This document shows positions 1 to 13,700 of a stretch of DNA of 64,000 nt, piece by piece. Within the stretch, counting starts at the first letter, position 1, and every line of letters begins with the position of its first letter. The stretch is from Pipra filicauda. Taxonomy: Eukaryota > Chordata > Aves > Passeriformes > Pipridae. The position numbers were made by a program, and so were the translations under genes. Below the pieces are notes generated by a model that did not search any database, had not been told where the DNA came from, and was given only the letters and a program-made list of their open reading frames with translations. The DNA is taken from assembly GCF_003945595.2 (NCBI RefSeq), contig NW_024104365.1, forward strand, positions 4,559,049-4,623,048, written 5' to 3'.

Positions 1-1329
1 TGCAAATATTATACATTATTAGATTTATGGAAATAAATTATTTGTTAATATAAGTAATGTAGTTTGTTCTGGAAAGAAGAGAGAAAGCATTGCTGTGTGT
101 ATCAGTGGGGCTTATAGATCCAAAATGCTGAGGGAGAAAAACTTTTTAAATAAACTTTGGCGAAAACAGATGGGAGGAAGAATGTGTTTGCTAGTGTGGG
201 GAATTAGGTGATTCTTGTTCACCAAAGTAGGTGAGACCGATGCAAGCCAGAATTGCTTGCAACTATTCAAGAGTCAGCACTAGTGAAAGTATTTAATTAA
301 GCCCAAATTGTTGGAAAAACACAGCTACGCATAGCTCTTGAGATGTTTTGTTTTTTAAGAGCGTAGAAGATAGAGAAGACTTTTGTAGGTTTTATCCCTA
401 CCAGAAGCAGAACGTGATTCAGAACGTGACACTATTCATGTAAAGGTAACGTTCACATTCCCTAAGAAGAGAAGAGGCAGAAAAGGGTCCTTAAACAGGG
501 ATTTCAGGAAGACAGACTTCAACAAGCACATAGAATTCACAGGTAAAATCTCAAAGGTCTCAAATATAAAAAGGGGGCTTGTAAACTTCATCTGAGTACA
601 GAAGCTATTCTGCAAGTGACAGTTTTCCCAATACAGAGGGATGACAGAAGCTGAATGAGAAATCAGGTTAGCTATCTTATGGTCTTTCCAACGGTATCAA
701 GTGCAAGAAATAAGCGCACACCCAAAGAAACTAGATCAGATTGACTGGGGTGTATACAAAATAATAGCATAAGCAATTAGGGAGAAAATCAGAAATTCCC
801 AGGGAAAATAAAAAATTAAGAGGAGATGCAGGAAGATAAGCGATTTCAAAGATAACAAGAAATCCATCAGTAGGGATATCAAGTAGCAAGAAGATGACCA
901 AGAAAAATGTTGATCTTTTGCTTGATTGGAAAGAGAAACTATTGGCAGATGATACCAGGCAAGACTAAATGTCTTTATGTGTTTGTCTTCATACAAACCC
1001 ACAAATCAATTACCTAATGAACCAAAGAGAGTGACAAGTCACTTTTCAGAATAGAGAAAAGACCGGTTAGAAAGCATTTAAGTATGAAAAGTGTTTTTTC
1101 AAATCAGCCAGGCCTCATGAATACTCTCCTAGTGGATTAAACAATTCGATGTTAGCTATCTTTCAGTACACTTGAGTTACTGTAAAGGAAAAATGAGTTA
1201 CTGTAAAACTTGAAAGGGAGACTGCAGCACTTAACTTTAAAAGGAGACAAAATCAAGAGTAAATACAGAAGTTGTCTTCCTCCAAGCCACTGAAACCAGC
1301 AACCCAGTACCTTTATACATCCATAAAAC
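1..1329. other. AT-rich intergenic DNA
   Basis: No gene, RNA or repeat was recognised with confidence. It may be an older 5' extension of the CR1 copy that follows. Confidence 0.5.
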
Positions 1330-2410
1330 AAGGAAATAAATAACAGTCAATGTGGATTAGTTAAGGACAAATATTAACTTAAAATAGTTCCCTTTTGTGG
1401 GTAGAGGAGAAATAGCAGAAGTCATCTAGCTGAATTTGGAAAAGGGAATTCTAATAAATGAACTACAGGTTAAATAACTTGGAGAAGAGCAAAAGTCATT
1501 GGAAAACTATTCAGAAAAAAGTTATAATGGAGCCACAGTGAAACTATAGGAAAACATGTTTCTGCAGGGCTATCTTAGAGATAGAACTATTTATTATCTG
1601 TTGCCAAAAAAAAGCATATTCCTATCAAATCTGAAAATTAAAACATAAATAAATAAAAGACAAAAATACACTTTAGGACAGGGTTCGCAGTCAAAGTAAT
1701 TGTTCAACTGAAGAAATATTTTCTAAAATAGCCAATGATTCAGCAAAGAAAAGTACAGAAGTCAACACCTAAGCAGGAAAAATGAGTTGCAAGACTGGAC
1801 TAGGCAGTAGGTCTGCAAAGAAAGATCTGGCATTTGAGTGAATAATAAGCAGAACAGAAGTCAATGCTGTCATGCTGTTGACAAAACTTCTATATTTTTA
1901 CTGGGTCATAACATCAGGAGTATAACCCATAAAAAAGTATTGTATTATCCATCTGGCCTACCTACACTGGTTAGTTCTGAGAAAGTACAGAGGACAGCAT
2001 GTGGACAGCAGAGGACAGAAAGTACAGAATGACCAGATATCTAGAAAACATGATCAATGAGGAAAGAGGTTGTTCAGTCTGGAGAAAAGACAACCTCAAC
2101 TCAAGAAAAACCCAAAATGAGGGCAGGGCTGTCTAAAGGGAAGACAGGAATGAATGGGCTGCAACTGCAACAAAGAAGATATAGATTAGATATTAGAAAA
2201 AAAGCTTCTAGCACTTGAGGATACAGAAGCATGGAATAAGATGTAGCAGAAATATGGGAGATCACCTTCTGAGATATTAAAAACTAGACTATTACTACCT
2301 GTCAAGGAACATTGTTGATAGAGGAGGTGCTGCATTTTGGCACAGAAATAGACTACATGGCTTGTTGGAGCCTTGCCCAACCACATAATTTTATGATTCT
2401 GTGCTTCCAA
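1330..2410 (+). mobile_element. Old, degraded CR1 LINE copy, plus strand
   Basis: Segments resemble the CR1 reverse transcriptase (GTGGATTAGTTAAGGACAAA at about 1351), its C-terminal part (AACATCAGGAGTATAACCCA near 1910), the region around 2057 (GAGGAAAGAGGTTGTTCAG), and the 3' end (TTTTATGATTCTGTG at 2390-2404). Many stops and indels make it non-functional. The match is from memory of CR1 consensus sequence. Confidence 0.65.
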
Positions 2411-5400
2411 GATTATACAGCTAACCAAACATGTCTTTATACATCTCAATTGTAGTCTCAGAGTTGCCTCAGCCTATCTAGGAAAACATCTCCAGTGGAT
2501 TTGCTTTGCAGCCACAATGTTAGGAATGGTCTTTAACGAAAGCTGACTCTGCAGAACTAGTTTATGTCAACTCCACAGGCAAACAACAAGATCATAGACT
2601 CCTATGTTGAGGCATCAACCTGGTGCTAAATCCCATCCATCATGTCTTCAGGGCAGTGCATGTCCAAGTGGCTGACTTTGGTCCCATGGTATTTGGTAAC
2701 CCCTGTCCCTGGACCTACTGTCTGAGCTGGACTTGACTACCCAGTAAGGATCCAGGCAGCTGCTGGCTTGTCTCAGCCAGCTTGGGATCCTGCTTGGGGA
2801 CACACTCTATCTGGGCTATTTGAAAACCAGAAAAATGTTACTCGCATTTTTATTTTTTTTCTAATGTACACGACCTGACAATTTACAATTTCATCCTATT
2901 ATTGACTGCACACGTTAAACATGAAAAATAAAGCTAAAACCAAGGCCTAAATTTGTCTTGATTTTCTTTGGTTCAAAAACTGCCTAGTTACAGAAGCATC
3001 TTTTTGTTTTTAATTTTTACTGACTCAAGGTTTATTTGAGTTACATAAGTTTACTTTAATTTGGAAGTTGTTTGTTTGTGTAATTTTTAAGCAATTCAGA
3101 GTTTATTTGTAGGAAGGGCAACACAAATTCCTTTAACCATACAAAAAAAAAATTATACTGAGCATGTTTTATTTGCCACTAGGTGGGAGTGGAACATAAT
3201 CTTCTAGTTAATCTTTATGCAGCACCAATAGAGAAACTGAAAGACAAAGTATATTTTCTCAGCTGGTCACTAAAGAAAGATTATTCTGTCAATAGAGAAT
3301 TTCTTCAACAATTCATGAGTGTATACAGCTACAAGCTATGGGAACAACATTGAATTTTTATTTAAGCCTTCAATAAAGGCTTTGATTCCTACTCAGAAGG
3401 CAACTTTTCAATTTTTTTTTCATATTAAGAACTGGAAGATTTACTTCTTTTTCTTAAACTTACATACTTATCTGATGCTTTTTCAAGGAGGTGCCTTGAA
3501 TAACATGTTATTTCTCAGCCCTATTACCTACTGCTAATGCTGCATCTCTTGTTAGTACTGAGAGCAAACACTGCATATCTATATAAATATTCTTCAGACA
3601 CAATTCACAACTATTTGTATACACCTAAAAATCATCACTTTTCTTTGTCACACAAAGCCCTCTTGTCTTTTTTCATGACATTTGCAATTATTTTTGAAAG
3701 TCTCCGTTTCGTAAGCAAAAGGGGTGATTTTTTTCAATAAAATATCCTGCCCAATAATCCTTCTGCATGTGTCTGCACCCGATTTGAAACAGGTATCCTT
3801 TTTTTTATGCACAATATCTTAGTCTCTCACTAGCAGTTATCAGTAATTACCATATTAAACTACAACTGGATCACTGGAGAAAGAATGAATGATAATCGTA
3901 AGCTGCAGTCTTTTCTTTCTTCTTTAGAAAGTTAACATTTAAAAAAAAAAAAGAATCGAAAGGTATTTTCACTATTTCCAGGAAAAATACAAAGTTAAAG
4001 CATCATGAATAGTGGTGAATATGGAAAGATTTTGCATCTCCCCTCTTGGTGTGAGAGTTTCCAGTGAAGTTAGTAAGGAGTTGATTCGAACAAACAAGAG
4101 TAAGCAACTTTTCACACACCATGCAGTGAAGTCATAGAACACAATACTAGTAATTGCAATGAAGTAAAAATAAAATTAATTAATAAATAGATAACTACTC
4201 AAATTCTGGAAGGAAAAATCGGTCAGGCTTTTGAGTCTTTTTTTTTGTTTGTTTAAATATTCATTAGTATTAAAAGCAATGGCTAAGGTGGGAAAAGCCC
4301 TATAGCTTCTACATATGAACTAATACAAGATGAATGAGTGCATTTTCCCCTTGGCTTTAAGAGCACCTCAGTTCTTGCTTCAGCCTTGAAAGTCCAGCTC
4401 TGCTTTGGTAACAGTTCTCCAATGGCATTAAGGAGGCACGGTGCCACTTTGGAAACTGTCATCAGTGCTTCCCTTCCAGGCTGAATAAGTCTAGTGGCTG
4501 CTGGGCAGGACAGCCTGGTATCTCACTGTACCTTAGCCTTTAGAGAGAGCTTCAGGCAGGCAAAAGCATATCTGGTGTCATGAGTATTTGTGGACTCCCT
4601 TTGTCATTCTTCAGGGTGCAGTTGGCCCTCTCTGGATCACCATTCTCAGCTCTTGCCATGTGCCCAGAGGCTCTGCCTGAAAGGTACATACAGCTTAACT
4701 GGGTTTCCACCAAGCAGCCGTTTCTTGGTGAATACACACAAGAGATAGCTGGGGTTTAATGAGTTACCAGGCATTAATATGCTTCCCGCCCTGATAAATC
4801 CCTAAGGGAGCCTTTGCTGGCCCAGTAGGCATCATGCAGACAGGCCAGGGTCAGCCCTGCTGCTCCATGCTGCTGACCTACCACGTCCTTGCTACAGTTC
4901 TCCATTAGGATTTTATACCTTTCCATGTTGTACTTTTTTGCCTCCTGAATTGCTCTCAACAGCCCTATCTCCACCTGCAGTTCTGCCTTCCTTATGTTGG
5001 ATCATTTTACTCACAGCTTGGCTATTTTGGTGGGTGCCCGAGCCTGGTCTGCGTGGTTGAGATGTACCTAGGCTGCATCCAAGAAGGGATGGGGAGGGGG
5101 CTCAGTGCAAGGTAGAACAATGCAATGGTTACACCGAATGCCATCTCCAGGCAGTTCTAACATAAATTTAGCTACCCTGGGACATTAGCGGGTACTTCTG
5201 CGGTCAAAAATAGTAGGGATGACGCACACCCCGCTGCTCCTCACCTCCCTGACTGCACACCCGTGACAGCCAACCTGTGACAAGGGAATATAAAGCTGCT
5301 CTGCTGGCTCCAAGTAAAAAATGGAGTCTCTTTATAAGGCAAAAATTTCTGTTCATGATAACAGAAATTTCTCTTTATGATAAGGAAATTCTTCTGTGAC

Positions 5401-6440
5401 TTTTTCCTCGTGTTTCCTTCCATGCAGCTCTACTGTTCCACAAAATTTGGTTCCACAGAATTGACCATAGCACAGATCAGTTTCTGTTTTGACTGGGAGT
5501 CATTAGCAGGATGTCATTGAAACAGTTTGAACTCTTAAAATGAAGATTTTATTAACATTAGAAAATTGTTCACACTGAAGCAAAGCTGCTAAAATACCTT
5601 CTCTGAGCTCTGAGGACATCCAGTCCCCTACATAACATTTTAACTACTAATAATTTGGTAAAAAAATGCATCTAATTTCAATGAAATCAGAAGAAAAGTT
5701 TCAAAGCATGCTCTCAAGACAGATATTGGTTACACTTGTGAACCTGTACCTCAACAGTCAGTCCACGTGACCTTGGACCCTTGACCCATAGGCACACTGC
5801 TTATGGCTCCAAGCCATGCAGGTGACCTGGGACCCTCCACACCATTTCCCCCATCTCCTCAAACAATGCAGGATTCCTTGCTCTCTTTTCTTTCACACCC
5901 CACATCCTTTTTCCAAGGAAGGATCCAGCATCTGCTCCCCTGCTTTGACATTTTAGCCTAATTTTTGTGCTTTCTGCTTGCAGCAGGGAGCTAATGGGGA
6001 AAGGGACACTTCCATAATTAGCAGTTTTTAAGAGCATGAGTGGATGCTTCTGGGACATTGTGACTTCTGTGCAGCGGAGTTCAAAATTATAATCAGGGTG
6101 ACTGGCAGAGACATGGTGCGCTTGGGGACTCTTGAGGACAGTTAGTAGGACAGAGAATGCAGTGTATGCTGGCACCATCCCAGAGAAAGCGTCTTAACTG
6201 AGGATGTGTTTCATTAGGATGGTATCAAAAAGACTAGGGCTTGTCAGCATGGAACAGGTATACAGATATTCATGAAGAAAAGGTAATTTTTACCAGGAAA
6301 GCTTTAAATACTCATGTTAAATTATAATTTTTTTCCCCAGTTCAGACTTGTTTCAACCCAGCTAAGTCTAATTCTCCATGACCATATTTATACATCTTTA
6401 CCCACATATCAGTCACCTGGTCTAACTTGGAAATCGATCT
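2411..6440. other. Intergenic DNA without recognised genes
   Basis: Mixed unique-looking sequence. Somewhat GC-richer stretches lie at 4370-5170 and 5760-6200. The open frame at 5801-6178 (minus) has no family resemblance I recognise. A perfect hairpin at 5343-5370 is listed separately. Confidence 0.5.
5343..5370. repeat. Perfect 11-bp inverted repeat with 6-nt loop
   Basis: AAATTTCTGTT (5343-5353) is followed after CATGAT by its exact reverse complement AACAGAAATTT (5360-5370). The function is unknown. Confidence 0.8.
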
Positions 6441-6510
6441 TGGTTTGAGCAGGTTGTTGGACTAGATGGTCTTCAGAGACTTCTTCCCAGATGAATTATT
6501 TTGTGATTTG
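6441..6510 (+). mobile_element. Short CR1 3'-end fragment, plus strand
   Basis: It contains the CR1-like GGACTAGATGGTCTTCAGAG block followed by a degraded ATTTTGTGATTTG terminus. Confidence 0.6.
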
Positions 6511-7841
6511 ATATTTTAAATAGCTAGAAAGCACTATTTTAGCCAAACAATTTGCTTTTACATTCATTTTTCACTTGCAGTGCCTCTGTATAAATGACAA
6601 ATGTAACATCAAGTAGGCACAAGCACACCTCAGGCATTTCACCATAGGCTTTGACAGCCCAGATCACTCCCTAACAGTTATCCCGGCTGGGTCTGTCTGG
6701 TAGGGGCAGAGGGCAGGATCAGGGACTGTCATCTCTACAGGGATGATGGCTGCCTCTCATTTGACCTATCTTCCTTTTATAACAGCTGAGAGTAATCTGA
6801 ACTGCATTTCATCTCAGAGACACTTACTCTCAGCTGCTTCAAATGAACAGCAGGCAAAGAAAAAAAGAATCTCAATGATCAGCTAAAACACTCTATTTAC
6901 CAAATGATTTTTGTGCAGTGAGACAAATAATTTTTAATACTAGTTACATTTTTTTAAACTTTACTCAGTTTGGTTAGTAGTTCCATTTTTACACTCAAGA
7001 GGAAATGTCTCTTGGTAATTCAACTACTCTTAAAGGAAGAATTCAAAGGATTTTCAATATCATAATGGCAGCCAACAAAGCACTGATATACATTAGTTTG
7101 GAAATTATGGGTTGAGGTGCACAATAATTCTCATGAAGAACAAGCAGAAATTCCAATTAAAAGGAAAATTGCAAAATATATCCAATCAAATTATGCAAAT
7201 GACAGGGAAATAGAACCATATATTTTACCTGAGATAGTGACTGCTACAGCTGAAATGACAGAATAACTTCACATTTTGAAATAGCTCTGGAGAGAAAAGC
7301 TTCACAGTCTTATTTAAAAAGTATTCAGAGCAGAGGTGCTTCTGGTGACTAGCTGCTTTGAGAATTTCAATTATGACAATAAGCAGAGATACAGTATAAA
7401 GAGCACTTTAAATCATAATTTTACCCATGAAATAAGTGTACACAAGAACCAAACTAGAACAAGCAGAACAAACAGATTTGCATATACTTTGTGGACATAC
7501 ATATTTCATTTTTGTGTTACTGAAGAAGTTTTTACAAAACTGCAAAAGAAAACATTCTTTGCAATCAAGTAGAATAATGTAAAACTCAGGGGAAATGGTT
7601 CATCTGTAAGCCTGTTAGATGGACCTGCTAATTTCAACATAAGTTCATATTATTTTTTAAGCACTGTTGAGGGTGATTCAACAGTATTCAATTTCAGAGT
7701 GGAAAAATAGCGCAACTAATCCTGCAAAGGACTTCACCTTTCCTGTGACCTCAATGGGACTCCTGGCCAACAGGGTTAAAACCACAGCAAGGAGCATGAC
7801 ACACTGAGTATAAGTTTAACTTCAGGAAAAACACAAAACAT
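6511..7841. other. AT-rich intergenic DNA
   Basis: Nothing recognised. Short open frames such as 7336-7572 (+) lack family resemblance. Confidence 0.5.
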
Positions 7842-8690
7842 TGTGGTTAGTTGACCTTGTCTAGACACCAGGTGCCCAGGTACCACTCTATCACTCTTCT
7901 CAGTGGGACAGGTGAGAGAGAATATAACGAAAGGCTCGTGGGTCAAGATAAGGACAGGGAGAGATCACTCACCAGTTACTGTCATAGATAAAACAGACTT
8001 GGGAAGATTCGTTTAATTTATTAGCAGTCAAATCAGAATAGAGTAATGAGAAATAAAACCAAATCTTAAGGGCACTTTCCCCCCCACCCCTCCCTTCTTC
8101 CTGGTCTCAACTTCACTCCCAATTTCCTCTGCCTCCTACATCAGCAGCACAGGGGAACAGGGAATGAGGGTTGCAGTCAGTTCATCACACCTTGTCTCTG
8201 CTGCTCATTCCTCCTCAGGAAGAGGACTCCTCCTCCCCTGCTCCAGCATGGGATCCCTTCCACAGAAGGCAGTCCTCCATGAACTTTTCCAATGTGAGTC
8301 ATTCCCATGGGTTGCAGTTCTGCACCACTTGCTCTGAGATGGGTCCCTTCCATGGGGTGCAGTCTTTCAGGAATAGGCTGCTCCAAATTCTGCAGGGTCA
8401 CAAGTCCTGCCAGCAAACCTTCTCCAGCGTGGGCTCATCTCTTCATGGGGCCACAGGTCCTGCCAGGAGCCTGCTCCAGTGTGAACTTCCCATGTGGTGG
8501 TCACTGCCTCCTTCAGGCACCCACCTGCTCCAGCATGGGATCTTTCACAAGCTGCAGGTGGATCTCTGCTCCACTGTGGACTTCATGAGCTGTAAGGGGA
8601 CATCCTGCCTCACCATGGTCTCTTCACTATGAGCTGCAGGGGGATCTCAGCTCTGGTGACTGGAGCACCTCCTGGCCCCATTCACTCTTC
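7842..8690 (-). mobile_element. 3' end of an avian LTR retrotransposon, minus strand, with tandem GCTCCAG-type units
   Basis: On the minus strand the element ends in CTAACCACA at 7842. It has an AATAAA signal at 8017-8022 and carries upstream about eight degenerate repeats, visible on the + strand as CTGCTCCAGYRTGG-like units every 45-60 nt between about 8236 and 8650. I remember this combination as a common bird LTR-element 3' end but cannot name the family. No intact gene remains, and no second LTR was found. The right edge is approximate. Confidence 0.6.
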
Positions 8691-9899
8691 TGTGGGATCT
8701 GCCTGCACAGAATAAATTGCAAAGGTAAGGACACCCCATCATGAATAAGCCTTACTTGCTGCCAGAGAGATCTTTGTTTTGGTGAGCTGTTGCTGATACA
8801 GGAGCAGGTTGGCACTTCATACAACATCATCTCAGTTGCTTCTTCCTTCTCACAGGATCGATGTGCCTTTGAAGATTTTTTTCCCACCGCTGAGTCCTGT
8901 GATCCCTGAAAACCGAAAAAGCATCTTTTCCCGCTTTTCATTGATGAAGAGAAGTATCTTTGTGACTCAAAGCCTTTCATTTCATGCAAATATATAGAAA
9001 GGGTAAGGACATAGTTGATTTATTGATGATCTCTCTTCCTCTCGTCCTTTGCCCAGCCATGCACGAGACACCAAATTCATTTGCTTCCATGACATGCTTC
9101 TTCTAGGAGACTAACTTCATTGGAAGAAGGAGGAGGAGGAGACTTTTGCAAAAGGTTCTTAGCGTGCAACCACAATTACTGCATTTGAGTCCACAGAGAA
9201 TAGAGAAGAGCCTGGTCAGCAGGACATCTTTCTCCCTTTCTAAGAAGTGACACCAAAATCTATTGTCATGCAGGGCTTCAGCATTTAATCTGGTTATTTC
9301 AATAGACCTAACTTTACCAGATTACTTCACAAACTGATGTCCAAACAGGCTTCTCTGCAGCATTTCATACAGAGAGAAGCACCAGCAACGGTCTCTGTAT
9401 GCTCTATGTGGAGTCTATGCATTGATACCTGCAGCATTCCAGCAATCCTTTTGTGGGATTTCTGAAATTTCTAGCAGAGAGACAAGTGTATGTGACATTA
9501 TTCAGCAACTCCTCTAAGTGCCCAACCAGAGTAAAGACTCTGCCAAATCACTCACACTTAGGGTTTCCCAGTCCAGTAACTCTTCAAGACCATTGTAACA
9601 GCAGCAAGCAGGGAGGAAAGCAGCCCTCTTTCTCCCAGCTCCAATGTAACGTGCCAGAGGATCTAGACCCATCCCACCTAACTGGCATACTTACACTGGA
9701 AATCCCATCATCCTAGGCTTCAACAACCAAAAGAGAGGAACACCCTGGGATAATCCCAGAGCCAAGTGAACTGAACTGTCCCTGGGTGGCAGCTACTGCT
9801 CTTTAAATAGATAGGGGCCTGCAGTAACTAAACACCAAAGAGATGCCTTATGGGGACATCTGCCATGGTAAGTACAGAAAGGGATTAAAAAGGAAGGTG
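8691..9899. other. Intergenic DNA, possibly more of the LTR element
   Basis: No recognised gene. The left part could be diverged internal sequence of the preceding LTR element. Confidence 0.4.
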
Positions 9900-10325
9900 A
9901 AAGGGTTGGAAGCCATGTCCCGTGAGCACTTTGGACTTGTCTAGTTTGGAGAAAAGGAAGCTGAGGGGGTGACCTCATTGCTCTCTACAGGCTTCCTTTG
10001 GAGGGAAAGGGGAAAAGGAGGTGCTGATCTCTCCTCCAGGGATCCAGCAATATGATGTGTGGGAAGGATTCCTGACACACAAAGCTGTGTCAGGAAGGGT
10101 TTAGACTGGATATTAAGAAGCACTTCTTTACAGAGAGAGTGGTCAAACACTGGAATAGGCTACCTAGAGAGGTGGTTTATGTCCCAGGTCTGTCAGTGTT
10201 TAAGAGGCATTTGCAGATAACCTTAATAACATGCTTTAACTTCTGGTCAGCCCTGAAGAGCCAGGTAGTTGAATTAGATGATCCATATAGGTCCTTTCCA
10301 ACTGAAACAGTTCTGTTCTGTTTTA
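9900..10325 (+). mobile_element. CR1 3'-end copy, plus strand
   Basis: It contains the typical CR1 blocks TTAGACTGGATATTAAGAAG (10101), CACTGGAATAGGCTACC (about 10148) and a GATCCATATAGGTCCTTTCC terminus. Confidence 0.85.
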
Positions 10326-10619
10326 TTTCTAACATTACAGCTGCCTGAATTGGTTTTTACTTCGATCTTTCAGATAGCATTATGATAGTTAAGACAGCTA
10401 ATTTTCTTTTTGTAAAGAACTGACTATCTCCAGTTCATTGATATTAAATTTGTATTAGGGTAAATGTGTGTGTCTAATTACACTATTTATTTAACGACCG
10501 GTTGTTGTCCACTTACTTGTGAAGAAATAAGAAGTGGTAGCCATATTCTAAGGTTTTCTTCAAGCATAATAGAGCAACAAGCAACCCACATAAGCCAGTA
10601 AAACCATGCCAAATAAACG

Positions 10620-10705
10620 GATCACAGAATCATGGAATCATCAAGATTGGAAGAAACCTTCAAGATCATCTAGTCCAACCATCAACTCAGCACCACTATA
10701 AAGGA
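10620..10705 (-). mobile_element. CR1 3'-end fragment, minus strand
   Basis: It begins with the reverse-complement CR1 terminus (CACAGAATCATGGAATCAT) and continues with CAAGATCATCTAGTCCAACC. Confidence 0.85.
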
Positions 10706-13700
10706 AAGCTGCTGAACAGGGGGATTTATACATTATATTTGGTAAATAAAACTTATACTTCATTTGGCAAATAAATCAACCATCAGACAATGCAATTAAG
10801 TGAATCTGGCAGGGGATATTTGTGCCGAGTAACAGTTCTCACCCCAGGAATTCTAAACACTTGTTACACCAGTCATCCACCACCACCCCAGAAGAGACCC
10901 ACACACATACTTCATGCTTTTTGGTTAATCTCAAAGCAGCACATACACTGGTAATTGCTCAGTGCAATTTTCATGTGTGGCATGGATATGTGCACAGATT
11001 ATAATCTTTTACTGGAAGACTTTTCACTTGTGCAAAATAATTGTTTGGGGTTCATTCCATAGGGAAAAAACAACAAACAACCGAAAAAAACCCAAACAAA
11101 CCTCTGGCATGAGTGAGGTTTCCTTGGAAAATGTGGCTAAGCTCAAAAGCAGCCCTTCCTGCAAAGAATCTTTTTCATCAGGGAATCATTAAGAGAGAAA
11201 ATTATTTACCCATGTTTGTACATAATTTAGAAGCTAAATCAAACAACCCCATAATCTATCTCACTTTAGTAAGACTCTTTTACCGATTCTTCCCCAAACC
11301 TATTTCTGCTGTTTCTCTCTTCTGGGAGGCTCAGTTAGGTGAAGAAGGGAACCTTGCCTAAGCATCCAGAGTATCCACTGTGTCCAATGCTCCTGGGAAA
11401 TCTCCATTAGCTCCATTAATAATGCCTTCATTCTGCTGCCTTTCCATAACATGCAAGTGGTCTGATCCATTTGTCTGGTACAAGGCCTTCTCACTGAAGA
11501 CCCCTTTAACCAGAGCCTTGATGTTGCACATCTCCTAGCAGAAAAGTTGTTCCTCCCCATCATGAAGTCCCTCGAGCAATAGCAACCTGTGCCTGGAGCT
11601 CTACCTATGCAATGTATCACATCCCTCACAGATAACATGATAACACAGACCCTCTCCAGGCATAGGTACTACCAGGACAATGCAGGATTTCTCTGTGTGA
11701 GCTTCCAAAGCCTGCTGCCAACTCTGAAGGAGGTCAGTTGTTATCAGACCAGCCATGCACTACAAATAAGTGGGCAGACTGCTGACAGTCACAGGAACTG
11801 TGAGGAAACTGGTGACATTGCTAGAGGGAAGAGCAAGCTGGCTGTACGGACTCTGAGTGGCTTAGGCATGGAAATAAATCTTACACAGCATAAGATCTCT
11901 AAAAGCAGAGGTGAACCAAGCCATAGAGTGAAGCTGCTCCTGCTGCATATGCTTCATGTGTGTGAGAGGCAACGCTGACAGCCCTCAGAGGCTGATAATC
12001 TGAATCCAGGTGGGTGGTAGTCCCAGGGACTGTGCATGTTCCTTAGAAAGGGCTGAAACTCAACATAAATCACAGTCAAGAATTTCCTTGCCTAAAACAT
12101 CAAGACATGCTCTTACTCAAAGCAACCACACCTCGCCTGTCATGTCTGCAAAGCTACTTGTTGCTATTACACAAATTAGACTGTGTTCTATCTGGGAAAT
12201 TGAACTATTATCTGCCAAAAGAATCTTGTAATCCTTGATGTAGCAGGAAAATAATTATCTCCTCGCTGGATCCTCACACTTTTCTAGATCTGACAATTGA
12301 AAAGTTCTTGAAACATGCACTTCCCATGCAGATGCTCTCCTCAGACAACTTATTTGCACTGCATCAGGTAAATCACTTCTGAGACATGTGGGAATACCAC
12401 TCAGTATAATCAAGGCAGAGCTGCTGGTTGCCTGAAGAATGTTACATAATGTGCAGGTTGCTGTTGTGTGAGCATGCTGGTTTCTTGCCTAACATTGAGA
12501 ACAAGGGACGTCTATTTCAGTTCATAATCTGTTCTGGGAAAAGAGTGTTTCCTTCTGGGAAATAACTTCAGGATACTCTCCAGTTGCTACTTTCTGTAAC
12601 TGATAAACAACCATCTCATTAGGTTAACAGTTTCCCTATTAAAAACAAAATTTGCTGTATTGGGTCCAGCTTAAAATCCTTTTAGCCTGGCACCCTCTCT
12701 GCAACGCAAAGAGATTTCCCAGACATTTCATGGGAAATCAGAAGGTTGAAAGGAACTCCTAAACTTTTCTTTGTCATGGCTGGAGAAAAGGCATCTCTTC
12801 TAATGCTTCCAGTTTAATATCTCAGATGCTTTGCATCATCATCCATTTACAGATATTCCCGATGGGAATGTGGCAGATGCTTAGTATTAGAGGATGATGT
12901 GCCTAGAGTAAGGAGACATGCCTCCACATAGGAGAAAAGCATGCGGGGAAGAAGGCAGGAGTGTGTACCTTCATATTCATGGGAGGAACCCCAGTACAAG
13001 TTTTCACCTGCTACCTCCACCACTGAATTTTCCCAGGGTTACTTCATTACTAATTTTTTTCTTCTGGATCTTTGTTGATATTTTCCAAAAGAGAATTATT
13101 TCCTCCCAAGGAAACACATTTATTTATGACTATGGCACCAACGGAGGCCAAATATAGCAGGAGTCGTGAAGATGGTTCTCTTCCTGTCCCTTTTTCCAAA
13201 CAACCTACTTTCCAAGCTAGGCATGGGTTGCCTAGGAAGACTTCTACAATTTTAACACATCCAGGACCTGGAATTTGGACTGTAGCAGATGAAAACAGTA
13301 ACTGAAACATGCCCAGCATCCAAATAACAAAAACAGAAAACACAGAGGTAAAACATCACACATCCACATTTTCCATAGTTTTTCTCTTTGTATTGCACTA
13401 TATGCCTAAGGGGAAAAATCTAGGGCAGAGTTTTTTCCTCGTCCAATGTGCCATTGATTTCCTTCGAGAATTTCCGAGAAAACAGAATGTGTCTGTCTGT
13501 CCCTACATTTTTGAAGTATTTGTATCAGCAAGTTGAAAAAAAAAAAAGAAAGGTGATCTGCAGAAAACAGAAAACAAGGAAAAACCCTGTGGGAGATTTT
13601 TCTGTAAGTTTATTATGCTTCCCTGCAGATAAGTTTTATTCTATTTTCCCACATTAATCTTAAAAAACCCAACACATTGTTCTTCATTTTTTTTCCAACC

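Noticed and set aside
736..1002. Minus-strand open frame with hydrophobic stretch
   Set aside because: AT-rich DNA readily yields Leu/Ile/Phe-rich translations. No start context or conservation could be judged.
5801..6178. Minus-strand open frame of 125 codons
   Set aside because: No recognisable domain, start context or neighbouring exons; chance in a GC-richer patch.
8171..8632. Open frame of 153 codons on the + strand
   Set aside because: It is the antisense of an LTR-element tail. Its length comes from the tandem GC-richer units, and the translation matches no family.
11300..11978. Overlapping open frames on both strands
   Set aside because: They overlap in opposite directions, lack any familiar motif, and have no splice or promoter support.
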